IMG/VR virus record: IMGVR_UViG_3300046517_000713
Coordinates: 1 to 62,471 of that record
DNA: 62,471 bases
DNA from: a virus
Strand: one strand, 5' to 3'
Below are positions 8,093 through 15,976 of this stretch, piece by piece. Position numbers and translations under genes: made by a program. The first letter of the stretch is position 1; each line of letters opens with the position of its first letter. The notes beneath the pieces were generated by a model, which was not told where the DNA came from, searched no databases, and was given only the letters and a program-made list of their open reading frames with translations.

Positions 8093-8096
8093 GCGG

Positions 8097-8279
8097 TCAG
8101 GCTGCTCGTCGTTCGGGGTGCTTCCAGATGCGGTAGTTGCGGAAGTCGGGGAGCGTGCCGGGTGGCGGGACAGGCCAGCGGCGTTGGGGTGGGTGGCGTT
8201 CGCAGATCAGGTAGCCGACGATCGCTCCTGCCTGGAACGTGAGCCAGAGGGCGAGAGCGGCGGCCCAGACGGGGATCAT
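8097..8279 (-). CDS. Small membrane protein
   Basis: A 60-residue protein with one N-terminal hydrophobic segment (about residues 4-23, VWAAALALWLTFQAGAIVGY) and a Pro and Arg rich tail. ATG 8279 overlaps the stop of the gene upstream. Probably a single-pass inner-membrane protein of unknown role. Confidence 0.6.
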   Translation of the reverse strand: MIPVWAAALALWLTFQAGAIVGYLICERHPPQRRWPVPPPGTLPDFRNYRIWKHPERRAA

Positions 8280-8461
8280 CAGTGGTCGTTGGGGCCGAGG
8301 GTGCGGGGGTCGTTGCGGTCGACTTCGAGGATCTCGCCGTTCTCGTAGCGGAGTTTCGCTGGTGTCTTGGGGACGCGGGCGTTGACGACGCCTCGTTCGC
8401 GGGCCATCTGGTGGAGGAGGTCGTCTCGTTCGTCGTCAGTTTCGGGCGGGATCGCCGTCAT
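8279..8461 (-). CDS. Hypothetical small protein
   Basis: A 60-residue acidic, soluble protein (begins MTAIPPETDDERDDLLHQ). ATG 8461 lies 26 bases inside the end of the upstream gene. A TACGAT element sits just before the start and could be a local -10 box. No family recognised. Confidence 0.55.
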   Translation of the reverse strand: MTAIPPETDDERDDLLHQMARERGVVNARVPKTPAKLRYENGEILEVDRNDPRTLGPNDH

Positions 8462-8822
8462 GGTCGGATCGTACGCTCCTCTCCCGGGTCGCGTGGGTGA
8501 ACTGGGCGACGGCCCCACCCTTCGTGCGGCACGGATCGCCAGTGACGGCGCAGCACGTCGGGCAGCCTCGCTCCTTCTCCGCCGGGAACAGAAGCCGGGC
8601 TGGACGCTTACGGGGAGCGATCCTCGGGATGGTGCCGAGCGCCTCGGGCGGCCCGATCCGGCCTCGGCAGAGCTTCCCGCCCTTCGCTCGGAAGCAGGCC
8701 GTCAGGCCCGTCACCGGGTAGCAGGTGAACGTCCGGTGGTGGCACTTCTCGCACTCGTACACCCAGTTCCGGCAGACAACCCGGGAGCGGGATTGTTCGA
8801 GGAGCGACGGCACCGGCGGCAT
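8436..8822 (-). CDS. Cys-rich zinc-finger-like protein
   Basis: A 128-residue protein with paired cysteines (CEKCHHRTFTC near residue 22, then CFRAKGGKLC, and CPTCC ... PC near the end), likely two zinc sites. I chose ATG 8822 because the extra upstream codons to GTG 8891 have poor third-position GC and contain a palindrome (GCTACTGGGACCACCGGTAGC type, 8854-8874). The ribosome site is weak for both starts. Confidence 0.55.
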   Translation of the reverse strand: MPPVPSLLEQSRSRVVCRNWVYECEKCHHRTFTCYPVTGLTACFRAKGGKLCRGRIGPPEALGTIPRIAPRKRPARLLFPAEKERGCPTCCAVTGDPCRTKGGAVAQFTHATRERSVRSDHDGDPARN

Positions 8823-9039
8823 CGCCTGACGAGCGTAGATGGTGAGACGCTCCGCTACTGGGACCACCGGTAGCTCACCGGTCCGACGCACGCCCCCGAG
8901 AGGTGCTACCCCTCGGTTGGTCCTCTGCCATTCCTGTCCCCCAGGTGACCCGGACTAGTTACCCCGAAGGGCACCCGGCCGTTCCTGGGGGCGGGGGGTC
9001 ACCCCGCTCCACTCCTCACGAAGCGTCTCACCGACCGTC

Positions 9040-9067
9040 ACCCTATCGACGTGGCGCGCTACGTCAA
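9040..9067 (-). promoter_or_regulatory. Candidate leftward promoter
   Basis: On the minus strand TTGACG (9067-9062), a 16-base spacer and TAGGGT (9045-9040) form a sigma70-like promoter. It would drive the zinc-finger gene, two small genes and the terminase genes. The gap 8823-9039 downstream holds no other gene that I can support. Confidence 0.45.
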
Positions 9068-9303
9068 GGGATGCACTCGAACCGAGCGCCGACACCGTGG
9101 ACCGGTAGGTGCCGACGCATCGCCGCCTCGGACGTGATGACCTCGCCGCACGGATAGAGGCCCGGCTCGGCGTACGGCAACGCCTTCTCGACGAGCGTCA
9201 TGCACCTCCACGACTGAGGCGTCGTCCGGCGGCGGGCCTTCGGCGGCGGCGGCGGCTCGCCGTTGTTGAGCGCGGCGTACTGCTCCTCGGAGAGCCGGAC
9301 CAT
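9064..9303 (-). CDS. Hypothetical protein
   Basis: A 79-residue protein starting at ATG 9303, which overlaps the stop of the upstream gene. It has a Pro-rich stretch (GEPPPPPKARRR) followed by a region with C and H residues (WRC, YPCGE, RRHLPVHG, ECIP) that could form a degenerate C2H2-type zinc site. Function unknown. Confidence 0.55.
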   Translation of the reverse strand: MVRLSEEQYAALNNGEPPPPPKARRRTTPQSWRCMTLVEKALPYAEPGLYPCGEVITSEAAMRRHLPVHGVGARFECIP

Positions 9304-9512
9304 CAGAACGCCGGACCGTGGATGTCCGGCGTGCCGAAGATGAACCGACGCCACGCTGCGAAGTCGTCGCCCCAGATCATCGCCCGGATCTCGTCCATGT
9401 TCGTGTCGCCGGGCGGCCCGGCACGGTCCAGGAACTCGGCGAACCGGTCCATCACCTCCCGGTCCTCGGAGTCCTCCGGCGGCGGGTGGCAGAACCCGCA
9501 GCCCCGGACCAT
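9303..9512 (-). CDS. Hypothetical small protein
   Basis: A 69-residue acidic protein with an N-terminal CGFC motif followed by a charged helical region (EDREVMDRFAEFLDRA). ATG 9512 overlaps the upstream stop. No family recognised. Confidence 0.55.
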   Translation of the reverse strand: MVRGCGFCHPPPEDSEDREVMDRFAEFLDRAGPPGDTNMDEIRAMIWGDDFAAWRRFIFGTPDIHGPAF

Positions 9513-9679
9513 CAGTCGCGGTCTCCGACCACTCCGCCGATCAGCACGATCACTTCGACGGCGAGGAGCGTCGCCGAGATCGGCCACGGCAACTCGACGA
9601 GCATCCAGGCGAACCCGGCGATCGCCAGCACGGCGAGCACCGTGAGCGGGTAGAACACCCACACCGGCCAGGAGGTCAT
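9512..9679 (-). CDS. Small two-helix membrane protein
   Basis: A 55-residue protein with two hydrophobic segments (about residues 5-25 and 30-50) and almost no soluble part. ATG 9679 overlaps the stop of the upstream gene. Such small bitopic proteins near terminase genes are common in actinophages; the role is unknown. Confidence 0.6.
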   Translation of the reverse strand: MTSWPVWVFYPLTVLAVLAIAGFAWMLVELPWPISATLLAVEVIVLIGGVVGDRD

Positions 9680-9846
9680 CTCGCCGGGGCGTCCGTCACC
9701 CACGGCGTCGACGCACGCTGCGCCCGCTGCCAGAGAGTGTCGGCCCGGACGTGACCCCGAGGCGTGCGGCAACTACCGCAGTCACTCGCCGAGGCGGACG
9801 TTCCAGCCGAGAGTCTGGGCCGCTCCAGGGCCTTCGTCCGAGCCAC
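9676..9846 (-). CDS. Hypothetical small protein
   Basis: A 56-residue protein read from GTG 9846 (begins MARTKALERPRL) with a CGSC pair in the middle. Stop overlaps the next ATG. No motif supports a function. The start is uncertain because 17 bases separate it from the HNH gene. Confidence 0.4.
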   Translation of the reverse strand: MARTKALERPRLSAGTSASASDCGSCRTPRGHVRADTLWQRAQRASTPWVTDAPAR

Positions 9847-9863
9847 GCCCGCACTCTGTCGAC

Positions 9864-10247
9864 TCAGGCGACGAGCGTCAACTGGACCGGGCGGCCCCTC
9901 GCACGCTCCCAGCGGGTCTCGTCGAGGTGCTCCCGGGCGCAGAGGACCATGAGGTTCCGCTGGTGGTTCCAGCATCCCGTCCCGTACCGCGCCCGGCCGA
10001 TCACCTTGTTGCGGGCGTGGTGGACTTCGAGCTTCGATTCCCAGTCGGTCGCGCCGCACTTCTCGCAGGCGTACCCGGCCCGGACGAGCGCAGCGAGCTT
10101 CGCTGCTTCCCAGACGTGGTGGTCTGCCCAGGCCGCGGCGCACGCGTTCGAGCACCAGCGACGACGGCGGGGAGGGAGCGGTCGGGGGCACCAGCCGCAG
10201 TGGCCGGGGCCGCCGCCGTGAGCGAGCAGGCAGCGGGACAGGTCCAT
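9864..10247 (-). CDS. HNH endonuclease
   Basis: A 127-residue HNH nuclease with zinc-binding cysteines (CGWC near residue 17, CEKC near residue 61) and the catalytic core LEVHHARNKV ... NHQRNLMVLC (about residues 72-105), with the H-H, N and C/H positions intact. HNH proteins close to terminase genes often assist DNA packaging by HK97-like phages. ATG 10247; upstream sequence holds a GAGCGTACGCTC palindrome (10266-10277) and a small hairpin over the previous stop. Confidence 0.8.
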   Translation of the reverse strand: MDLSRCLLAHGGGPGHCGWCPRPLPPRRRRWCSNACAAAWADHHVWEAAKLAALVRAGYACEKCGATDWESKLEVHHARNKVIGRARYGTGCWNHQRNLMVLCAREHLDETRWERARGRPVQLTLVA

Positions 10248-10299
10248 CACGATCTCCTGCCCCCAGAGCGTACGCTCGTTTCTCCAGCGACGGGTGTAT

Positions 10300-10824
10300 T
10301 TATCCCGTCTCCGCCGCCAGGGCCTCCTCCGTCTTGACGTTGATCGCGTTGCGGACCGCGATGCGGAGGTCCAGCCTGCGAGGCTTCTCGAACGCCTCGA
10401 CTGCCCGCTTCGCGTCGAGCGCCTTCTGCCGGAGCGACTTGAGTTCGCCGACCTCGGCCGGGTCGAGCGGGGTGAAGTGATCGCCATACCCGTCGATCTG
10501 CTCCGCCGTCGCCCGGCCGTACCGGTTCTCGATCCGGGCCATGACCTTCCCCGTCCCGGCATGGAGGCCGGTCGCGACGCCCGGCGTGAGGGTGTTGTGC
10601 TCGGTGAACGGCACCTCGACGGTGACCTTCGCCTTCTTCGTCTCCCGCATCAGCTTGTCGTAGACGCCCTTGAGCGTGTCCTCGCTGATGAAGATACGCC
10701 GAGGCTCGGCCTGGTCGACCCGGAACGACGCGGTGTTGTCCCGGTTGACGTGGAGCATCACCGAGAACTCCTCGCCGCGCACGTTCAGCGTCGCGACGGG
10801 CATCTCCGCACCTTGCGCGGCCAT
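10300..10824 (-). CDS. Hypothetical protein
   Basis: A 174-residue soluble protein: N-terminal beta-rich part (ATLNVRGEEFSVMLHVN) and C-terminal charged helices. The start ATG 10824 has a good GAGAGG ribosome site. Immediately upstream lies a large hairpin (10870-10948). No family recognised; possibly a nucleic-acid related early protein, but this is only from position. Confidence 0.65.
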   Translation of the reverse strand: MAAQGAEMPVATLNVRGEEFSVMLHVNRDNTASFRVDQAEPRRIFISEDTLKGVYDKLMRETKKAKVTVEVPFTEHNTLTPGVATGLHAGTGKVMARIENRYGRATAEQIDGYGDHFTPLDPAEVGELKSLRQKALDAKRAVEAFEKPRRLDLRIAVRNAINVKTEEALAAETG

Positions 10825-10869
10825 CGTTACCTCTCTCCCCTTCCCGATCTGAGAAGCGGAGGGAGAGCA

Positions 10870-10948
10870 GGATCGCGGGCGGCGCAGCCAGTTCCCGCTT
10901 TCGCGTGAGGCAGACGAGCCACTTCCCGGCTCGCGCCGCCCACGATCC
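10870..10948. other. Long imperfect hairpin in leader region
   Basis: Arms 10870-10885 and 10933-10948 (left arm begins GGATCGCGGGCGGCGC) pair over 16 positions with one mismatch, enclosing 47 bases. It fills most of the 141-base gap between two leftward genes (10825-10965), 46 bases before the next start. It could be an attenuator, an RNA-stability element or a terminator without a clear U tract. Confidence 0.55.
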
Positions 10949-10965
10949 CGCACTCCCCTCGTCGC

Positions 10966-11217
10966 TCAGTTCATCGCCGGGTCCGGTCCCACCCCGACCG
11001 GCATGACCATCTCGGTCAGGAGCGGCTCGTCCGGCGGGGCGAGCACGCCGTCCGGGTCGAACACCTCCAGCCGGATCGCGTGTCCGGCGTCGAGGGCTTC
11101 CTTCGCCCGCTCACCGGACGCGGCACCGGCCAGCCCGGCCGAGTCGTGGTCGTCGAGTTCGTACGTCTCGACGAGGTCGTCCTCGACGTAGAGCTTCGCG
11201 ATCAGTCGTCCATCCAT
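10966..11217 (-). CDS. Hypothetical acidic protein
   Basis: An 83-residue acidic protein (begins MDGRLIAKLYVEDDLVETYE). ATG 11217 has GGAGG a few bases upstream. No family recognised. Confidence 0.6.
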   Translation of the reverse strand: MDGRLIAKLYVEDDLVETYELDDHDSAGLAGAASGERAKEALDAGHAIRLEVFDPDGVLAPPDEPLLTEMVMPVGVGPDPAMN

Positions 11218-11233
11218 CTCGAATCACCTCCTC

Positions 11234-11563
11234 TCAGGCAGTGGCCCCGGCCGCCGCCAGGCGGGCGCAGACCCACTGGAGTCCGTTCGGCGGGCCGCAG
11301 TGGTCCGCCCATCCTTCGAGCACGGCTTCCACGCGCTCCTCCTCGGAGATCACGCCGAGGATCACGACCGTCGGCGGTCCCGACGACTTGCGCTGCGAAT
11401 AGGCGTACACCTCGCCGGTGTCGAAGATCCACGAGACCCGGTGGCGCGGCCAGTCGATGTCGCGCTCCTTCCACCAGACGCCGAAGTCCAGTTCCCGGGA
11501 GAACTTCCGCCGAGGGTCGGCGGCGTACATCTCCTCGATCGTCTCGAACGTCTCACCCGTCAT
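11234..11563 (-). CDS. Hypothetical protein
   Basis: A 109-residue alpha/beta protein with many Trp residues (VWWKERDIDWPRHRVSWIF). ATG 11563 lies 11 bases inside the preceding gene, so translation is coupled. No family recognised. Confidence 0.6.
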   Translation of the reverse strand: MTGETFETIEEMYAADPRRKFSRELDFGVWWKERDIDWPRHRVSWIFDTGEVYAYSQRKSSGPPTVVILGVISEEERVEAVLEGWADHCGPPNGLQWVCARLAAAGATA

Positions 11564-12092
11564 CGGGGCCTCCCACGTCGACGCTGATGTCGTCGGGCGT
11601 CCAGGCGACGCACGGCCCGGGGACCGAGGCGTCGAACACGGCCTCGTGCAACCCGCCGAGATGCTCCGTCAGGAGCGGCGTCGCCACCCGGACGAACTCC
11701 TCCGGCTCGCCGTCCAGGTGCTTCGAGACGCACCGGGCGACGAGACCGCCGAGGTCGCGGGCATCCAGGAACGGGCGGCAGTCGTCGCACGCTCCCCAGC
11801 CCAACTCGTCGTTATCGGCGGTGACGATGTTCGCACGGCCCGGCATCTCCGTCTCGTGGATCACCGGGTAGCGCACCCGCAGCGTCCAGCGCGGACCCGG
11901 CTGGCAACAGAAGTCGCAGACCGGCTCGATCGGGTTGATCCGGTCGGCGTGCCAGCCGTCCGGGGCCTTCGAGATGCACTCGTCGCAGAGTTCGAGACCC
12001 GGCGGCAGACTGCCGGGGGCCTTCGTGCGGTACACGGCCTCGCCGCCGCACCACTGGCAGCGGACGCCGGTCGCAGGTGCCTTGTTCGCCAT
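11553..12092 (-). CDS. Cys-rich zinc-binding protein
   Basis: A 179-residue protein with four CxxC groups (CQWC, CDEC, CDFCC, CDDC within the first 105 residues), suggesting two zinc knuckles or a treble-clef arrangement. ATG 12092 follows an excellent GAGGAGG ribosome site. It may bind nucleic acid, but no named family fits. Confidence 0.65.
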   Translation of the reverse strand: MANKAPATGVRCQWCGGEAVYRTKAPGSLPPGLELCDECISKAPDGWHADRINPIEPVCDFCCQPGPRWTLRVRYPVIHETEMPGRANIVTADNDELGWGACDDCRPFLDARDLGGLVARCVSKHLDGEPEEFVRVATPLLTEHLGGLHEAVFDASVPGPCVAWTPDDISVDVGGPDDG

Positions 12093-12101
12093 CACTCCTC
12101 C

Positions 12102-12431
12102 TCAGATGAACGGCATCGCCCAGCCCGTCGGGCCGAGCGCCTCGCGGACTTTCTGGGCAGCCTGGCGGGCGGCCTCGTTGCGGAGGTCGCCGCCGTGCTC
12201 GTCGTCCTGCTCCGCCAGCGCGTAGAGGCAGCGGAGCATCAGCCCCACCTCGCCCTGCTGGAGCGTCCGGTGGTTGCGGAGAAACTCCTCGACGAACTCG
12301 TCGTCGTCGTGGCCCATGACGTTGATGAAGTCCGAGAGCGCGTCGTGCGCCTCGTGGGCGCGCTTGGTGCGCTCCGCGGTCCAGTCGGTTCTCGTCGCCT
12401 CGTCGGCGAGCGGTCGTTCCATCTTCGCCAT
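12102..12431 (-). CDS. Hypothetical helical protein
   Basis: A 109-residue, almost entirely helical, charged protein. ATG 12431 overlaps the stop of the preceding gene (TGATG). No family recognised. Confidence 0.6.
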   Translation of the reverse strand: MAKMERPLADEATRTDWTAERTKRAHEAHDALSDFINVMGHDDDEFVEEFLRNHRTLQQGEVGLMLRCLYALAEQDDEHGGDLRNEAARQAAQKVREALGPTGWAMPFI

Positions 12432-12706
12432 CACACACCTCCGTAGTAGCGGGCCATCTCGTCCTCGGCCGCGAAGTCCATCGCCCAGTCGACCTCACGG
12501 TCCCGGGCGGCCTCGTCGGCGTCCTCGGCCTCGTCCTGCCAGTCACGCTCGACCTCGGTGAAGCCGGGCACGACCGCCTCGACCCAGTGCGGGCCGTCGC
12601 AGAGCGGGTTCCGGTCGCAGTCGCCCCGGACCTTCTCCGCGATGACGGCCGAGTCGAACGGGCCGTACGTCTTGTCCATCGCGTCGCAGTAGACCTCGAA
12701 CTTCAT
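12431..12706 (-). CDS. Hypothetical acidic protein
   Basis: A 91-residue protein with a short beta N-terminus and a strongly acidic helical C-terminus (DEAEDADEAARDREVDW). ATG 12706 overlaps the upstream stop as ATGA. No family recognised. Confidence 0.6.
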   Translation of the reverse strand: MKFEVYCDAMDKTYGPFDSAVIAEKVRGDCDRNPLCDGPHWVEAVVPGFTEVERDWQDEAEDADEAARDREVDWAMDFAAEDEMARYYGGV

Positions 12707-13617
12707 CGTGCTCCCTCCAGGTAACGAGCCTTCGTGGGGCGCTTGCCGAACGCGAACGTCTCGTCGCGGTCGGACCGCTCCAGCTTCGCTGCGAACTCGA
12801 TCCGGTCGCCGCGCTCCGGCGTCCGGTAGACGGCGTCGCCGCGGGGGCGGCCGTCCTCCAGGTCCTCGTCCCGGTAGCCGTACAGGGCGTTCGGGGCGGT
12901 GACCCAGACCTTGTAGTGGTCGTCGGCGAGCACGAGGAGCTTGATCGACTCGCCGAAGTCGGACTCGACCGTCTTGACCGCGACGATCTCGCCGCGCACG
13001 GTGACCCGGCCCTCGGGCGCGGGCACGAGCGGCGGCTCGTTGGCAGCCTGCTCGGCGCGCTCGCGCTCCCGGTCGGAGACCTTCACGACCCAGGGGAGTT
13101 GCTTCTCGGTGAGGTAGCCGTAGCCGTCGAACTTCGCGGCGAGGTCGACGAGGAAGCCGTCACGCCCGGCCGGGGAGGCCAGCACGTCGGCGAGAATCTG
13201 GGCCTCGACCGGGTGCTCGGCGGTGAACTCGGCGCGCTTGCGGGCGGCCTCGGCGGCCTGGGCGACGCGCTCGCGCTCGGCGGCGGCGGCCTTGCGGAGC
13301 CGGTCGAAGTCGCGGGCGGCCCGGTCCGCGAAGGCGAACCGGTTGGCGACGCAGGTGTGGCCGACGGCGATCACGTCGCCGGTCGGGACGTGGCGGGTGA
13401 CGACGATGTATTTCGGGCGTGCGCCACAGTGGTCGCACTGGCCGGTCGCGTCGAAGCGGGAGACGGTGGAGGCGTCGAGGGCCTCGCCCGCCTCGGTCGA
13501 GTTCTCCGCCCACGCGAGCCAGCCCTCCTCCGAGGAGCCGGTGTAGAGCGCGCCGACGTAGACCCACTCGGCCGGGTCGATGTCGTCGAGGTGGTTCCAC
13601 TTGCGGGTGCTGGTCAT
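12703..13617 (-). CDS. Zinc-ribbon and coiled-coil protein, first leftward gene
   Basis: About 304 residues. An N-terminal zinc-ribbon-like part (CDHCGARPKY ... HTCVANRF, about residues 60-93), a central Ala/Arg/Glu coiled coil (about 95-140) and a C-terminal beta-rich part that could be an OB-like fold (VTVRGEIVAVKTVES). I prefer ATG 13617 over ATG 13623 because GGAG is 7 bases before the former and only 1 before the latter. It is the first gene behind the main leftward promoter and similar proteins occur in other actinophages, without known function. Confidence 0.7.
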   Translation of the reverse strand: MTSTRKWNHLDDIDPAEWVYVGALYTGSSEEGWLAWAENSTEAGEALDASTVSRFDATGQCDHCGARPKYIVVTRHVPTGDVIAVGHTCVANRFAFADRAARDFDRLRKAAAAERERVAQAAEAARKRAEFTAEHPVEAQILADVLASPAGRDGFLVDLAAKFDGYGYLTEKQLPWVVKVSDRERERAEQAANEPPLVPAPEGRVTVRGEIVAVKTVESDFGESIKLLVLADDHYKVWVTAPNALYGYRDEDLEDGRPRGDAVYRTPERGDRIEFAAKLERSDRDETFAFGKRPTKARYLEGAR

Positions 13618-13643
13618 GGTCATACTCCGTCTAACCGGCCCCC

Positions 13644-13672
13644 AGCGTACCGGATTCCCGGGATGCCGTGAA
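13644..13672 (-). promoter_or_regulatory. Main leftward promoter with operator dyad, copy B
   Basis: On the minus strand TTCACG (13672-13667), a 17-base spacer and TACGCT (13649-13644) form a promoter. The spacer and part of the -10 box are covered by the dyad GTACCGG-ATTC-CCGGGAT (13647-13664), which differs from the copy at 25499 by one base when read on the other strand. A repressor bound here would block polymerase. A second half-site (GGTACCGGGAA, 13706-13716) and a possible rightward promoter (CTCGAC, 16 bases, TTATCG) lie in the same gap. Confidence 0.65.
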
Positions 13673-13739
13673 CCCTCCCTGACCTGCCCATTCGCCCTAT
13701 CCCCTCGACGGGTACCGGGAAGGTGTTATCGTCGCCGTC

Positions 13740-14249
13740 GTGGCACCCAGCACGATCGAGCGGCTCTACGCCGTCATCTCCGACCTCGACGGCCAGGTCG
13801 GGCGGCTCGACGAACCCGTCGATCTCGGGGTCCTGCTCCACAAGGCCGAGAAGGCGTACAAGGACCTCGCCGCCGTGATCGACCGGGTCAAGGTGCGCGC
13901 CAACCTCGCGATGTTGGGCCGGAACATGATCCGGGTCGAGGTCCCCGGCGCGGGCGTGCTCAAGGTGTCGGTCGCCGACAGGAAGGCGACGACGGACTGG
14001 ACGGCCCTCGCCTCGGCGATCGCCGCGCAGGTCGCCGACGAGGTGATGTGGGACAAGGACACCGGCGAGCGGCGCGACGTGGTGCCGCCGCCGGGCGTCA
14101 TTACGCAAGCGGCAGTCGACGCGCTCCTGGAGATCATCCCGTCGAGCGCGTCGGTGAACCCGAAGGTCTCGGGCCTCGACGGTAGGGGTCTCACCCGGGA
14201 GAGATACTCGGAACAGTTCGGCGGGCGGGCGACGGTGAGGTGGGAATGA
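13740..14249 (+). CDS. Hypothetical protein, first rightward gene
   Basis: A 169-residue protein from GTG 13740, with an N-terminal helical region (EKAYKDLAAVIDRVKVRANL) and a C-terminal region ending in RYSEQFGGRATVRWE. It is the first gene of the rightward arm. No family recognised; early-gene position suggests a takeover or DNA-metabolism role. Confidence 0.65.
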   Translation: MAPSTIERLYAVISDLDGQVGRLDEPVDLGVLLHKAEKAYKDLAAVIDRVKVRANLAMLGRNMIRVEVPGAGVLKVSVADRKATTDWTALASAIAAQVADEVMWDKDTGERRDVVPPPGVITQAAVDALLEIIPSSASVNPKVSGLDGRGLTRERYSEQFGGRATVRWE

Positions 14250-14476
14250 AGTCCCGGTGCCTGCTCTGCGGCAGCGAAGGCGACACGCTCAGCGGCAACT
14301 ACATCGACGCGGAGACCGGGACGAGCCTCGGCTACGAAGGCCGGGTGTTGTTCATCTTCGCCGACGGCGCAATCGCGTGTGTGTGTGACGCTGGCGAGTG
14401 TGAGAAGTCGTCAGCCGATCGGAAGGTGGCAGCCTACCGGCTGCTTCGAGACCAACTAACGGAGGTAGCACCATGA
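14246..14476 (+). CDS. Cys-rich small protein
   Basis: A 76-residue protein from ATG 14246, overlapping the previous stop (ATGA). CLLC near the N-terminus and CVCDAGEC in the second half give four or five zinc-binding cysteines. Function unknown. Confidence 0.6.
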   Translation: MKSRCLLCGSEGDTLSGNYIDAETGTSLGYEGRVLFIFADGAIACVCDAGECEKSSADRKVAAYRLLRDQLTEVAP

Positions 14477-14931
14477 GCGCGCTGGAAGTGTACGAAGGCA
14501 AGGATGTCGTTTCGACAGGCGTGGCGATCCGCAACACCGGTCACGGCCTGGAGGAGACGATGCGGACGGAGCCGACGCTCCTCCACCACGGCGAGAAGGT
14601 CTACGTCCTGATCGAGTGCGATGTCGAGAAGGTTCGTTACGACCCGGTCGACAAGGACAACCGTGGCGGGGAGCAGACCCGCGTCCATATGCTCGTCGCC
14701 GGGACTTCGACGTTCCTCGACGCCGAGCAGGCGAGGGGCGCGATCGAGAAGCAGGCGATCGCGAACAAGGAACGCCGCGACCGTGAAGCCGGGCAACTCT
14801 CGATCGAGCAGGAGTCCGAGCGTCAGCTTCGCGAGGACCACGCCCTCGGTGAGCACGCCGACGGTCTCGTCGACGGATGCTCGCTCTGCGCGTCCGAGCG
14901 CGAGGCCGAGGAGACCGAAGCCGAGGCGTGA
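14473..14931 (+). CDS. Hypothetical protein with C-terminal helix and CxxC
   Basis: A 152-residue protein with a beta-rich first half (VYVLIECDVEKVRYDPV) and a long charged helix (about 95-130) ending in CSLC. ATG 14473 follows GGAGGT. Stop and next start overlap. No family recognised. Confidence 0.6.
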   Translation: MSALEVYEGKDVVSTGVAIRNTGHGLEETMRTEPTLLHHGEKVYVLIECDVEKVRYDPVDKDNRGGEQTRVHMLVAGTSTFLDAEQARGAIEKQAIANKERRDREAGQLSIEQESERQLREDHALGEHADGLVDGCSLCASEREAEETEAEA

Positions 14932-15119
14932 TGGTCTGGTACGAGCACGAGCATCCCGACGAGGCGATGTCGGACTTCGACGACGACCAGGACTGGTCGG
15001 ACACGGAGTCGGTCGACGCCACCGAACCGCGGGCGGTCGCGCTCGACGAGGAGTTCGAGCGCGTCACGTTCCTCTGCGACACGCCCGACCCGACCGAACG
15101 GCCGGAGGACGAACAATGA
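14931..15119 (+). CDS. Hypothetical acidic protein
   Basis: A 62-residue, very acidic protein (many Asp and Glu; MSDFDDDQDWSDTESVDATE). ATG 14931 overlaps the upstream TGA (TGATG). Acidic small phage proteins sometimes mimic DNA, but nothing here proves it. Confidence 0.55.
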   Translation: MVWYEHEHPDEAMSDFDDDQDWSDTESVDATEPRAVALDEEFERVTFLCDTPDPTERPEDEQ

Positions 15120-15274
15120 TCGCGCCGACGTGCCAGAAGTGCGGGGCCGAACTCGACGAGCCGGGCGCGCTCGTGTTCAGCCCGCCGCAGACGCTCGGCG
15201 CAGGCTCCGTCGTCAAGTACCACGTCTGCGCCGACTGCTGGCAGAAGCTCCTCTCGTGGCTGGCGAAGCGGTGA
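15116..15274 (+). CDS. Small zinc-ribbon protein
   Basis: A 52-residue protein with CQKC and CADC pairs separated by about 30 residues, a compact zinc ribbon. ATG 15116 overlaps the upstream stop and the next GTG overlaps its own stop. Confidence 0.6.
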   Translation: MIAPTCQKCGAELDEPGALVFSPPQTLGAGSVVKYHVCADCWQKLLSWLAKR

Positions 15275-15519
15275 CCTGGCGCGGCTGCCACGCCGGGAGC
15301 ACGACGGCGCGCGGGTGGACGTACTGCTCGCAGGAGGGGACGACGACGCCCGAGATCGAGGTCGACGGCGTCATGTACCCGATCGGGGCGAAGGTCTGCG
15401 ACGAGCACAAGGCAGCGATCGACGCTCACCCCGAGAACTGGCGGTGCGACTCGTGGACCGACATCGGTCGGGGCACCTCGAAGCGCACCGACGACCGTCC
15501 CAGGCTGGTGCCGTCGTGA
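15271..15519 (+). CDS. Hypothetical Cys/His protein
   Basis: An 82-residue protein from GTG 15271 with Cys and His residues spaced through the chain (WRGCHAG, YCSQEG, CDEHK, WRCDSW), consistent with a metal site. Coupled by GTGA overlap on both sides. No family recognised. Confidence 0.55.
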   Translation: MTWRGCHAGSTTARGWTYCSQEGTTTPEIEVDGVMYPIGAKVCDEHKAAIDAHPENWRCDSWTDIGRGTSKRTDDRPRLVPS

Positions 15520-15725
15520 CGACACGGCAGGCGTGGCGCGCCATGCTCACGGCCGACCAGCGGGCGCTCGCCGCTCGGTCAGGCTGGCTGCTGGGCGAGG
15601 AGACAGAGGCCGACTACCTCCTGGCGGTCGCCGCGTCTCACGAGGCGCGCCACGCGTTCGAGCGGCGGCTGGTCGAGGCGGCCCGGATCGCGGACTGGCC
15701 GGTCGAGTACCGGGTGTCGGCCTGA
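15516..15725 (+). CDS. Hypothetical helical protein
   Basis: A 69-residue helical protein from GTG 15516 (begins MTTRQAWRAMLTADQRA). Overlaps at both ends. No family recognised. Confidence 0.55.
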   Translation: MTTRQAWRAMLTADQRALAARSGWLLGEETEADYLLAVAASHEARHAFERRLVEAARIADWPVEYRVSA

Positions 15726-15976
15726 TGGGCTACGGGCCGAGCCGAGTGACGAGCCGACCGTTCGCCGTGACCCGTCTCGACGCCGCGCTCGCGCCCGACC
15801 ATCACGTCATCAGGAGCAGATCGGGTGGCGGGCGGCTCGCGTGGACGTGCGCGTGCGAGCACGAGTGGACGATGGTGACCGGGTGGCTATCGCGCTCCGA
15901 CTGGGACCGCCAGGAGGCGGCGTGGCAGGCGCACCTCGACGCCCAGATCCCCGAGATCCACTGGAGAGCGGCGTGA
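15725..15976 (+). CDS. Hypothetical protein
   Basis: An 83-residue protein from ATG 15725 with a CACEHEW segment in the middle that may bind a metal, and a C-terminal Trp-rich helix. Overlaps upstream stop (TGATG). No family recognised. Confidence 0.55.
   Translation: MGYGPSRVTSRPFAVTRLDAALAPDHHVIRSRSGGGRLAWTCACEHEWTMVTGWLSRSDWDRQEAAWQAHLDAQIPEIHWRAA

Noticed and set aside
8854-8874. Dyad with CTACTGG and CCGGTAG halves as another operator
   Set aside because: The half-sites differ and the spacer is 5 bases instead of 4.
8823-8891. N-terminal extension of the zinc-finger gene from GTG 8891
   Set aside because: Low third-position GC, weak ribosome site and a palindrome inside; the shorter start was preferred.
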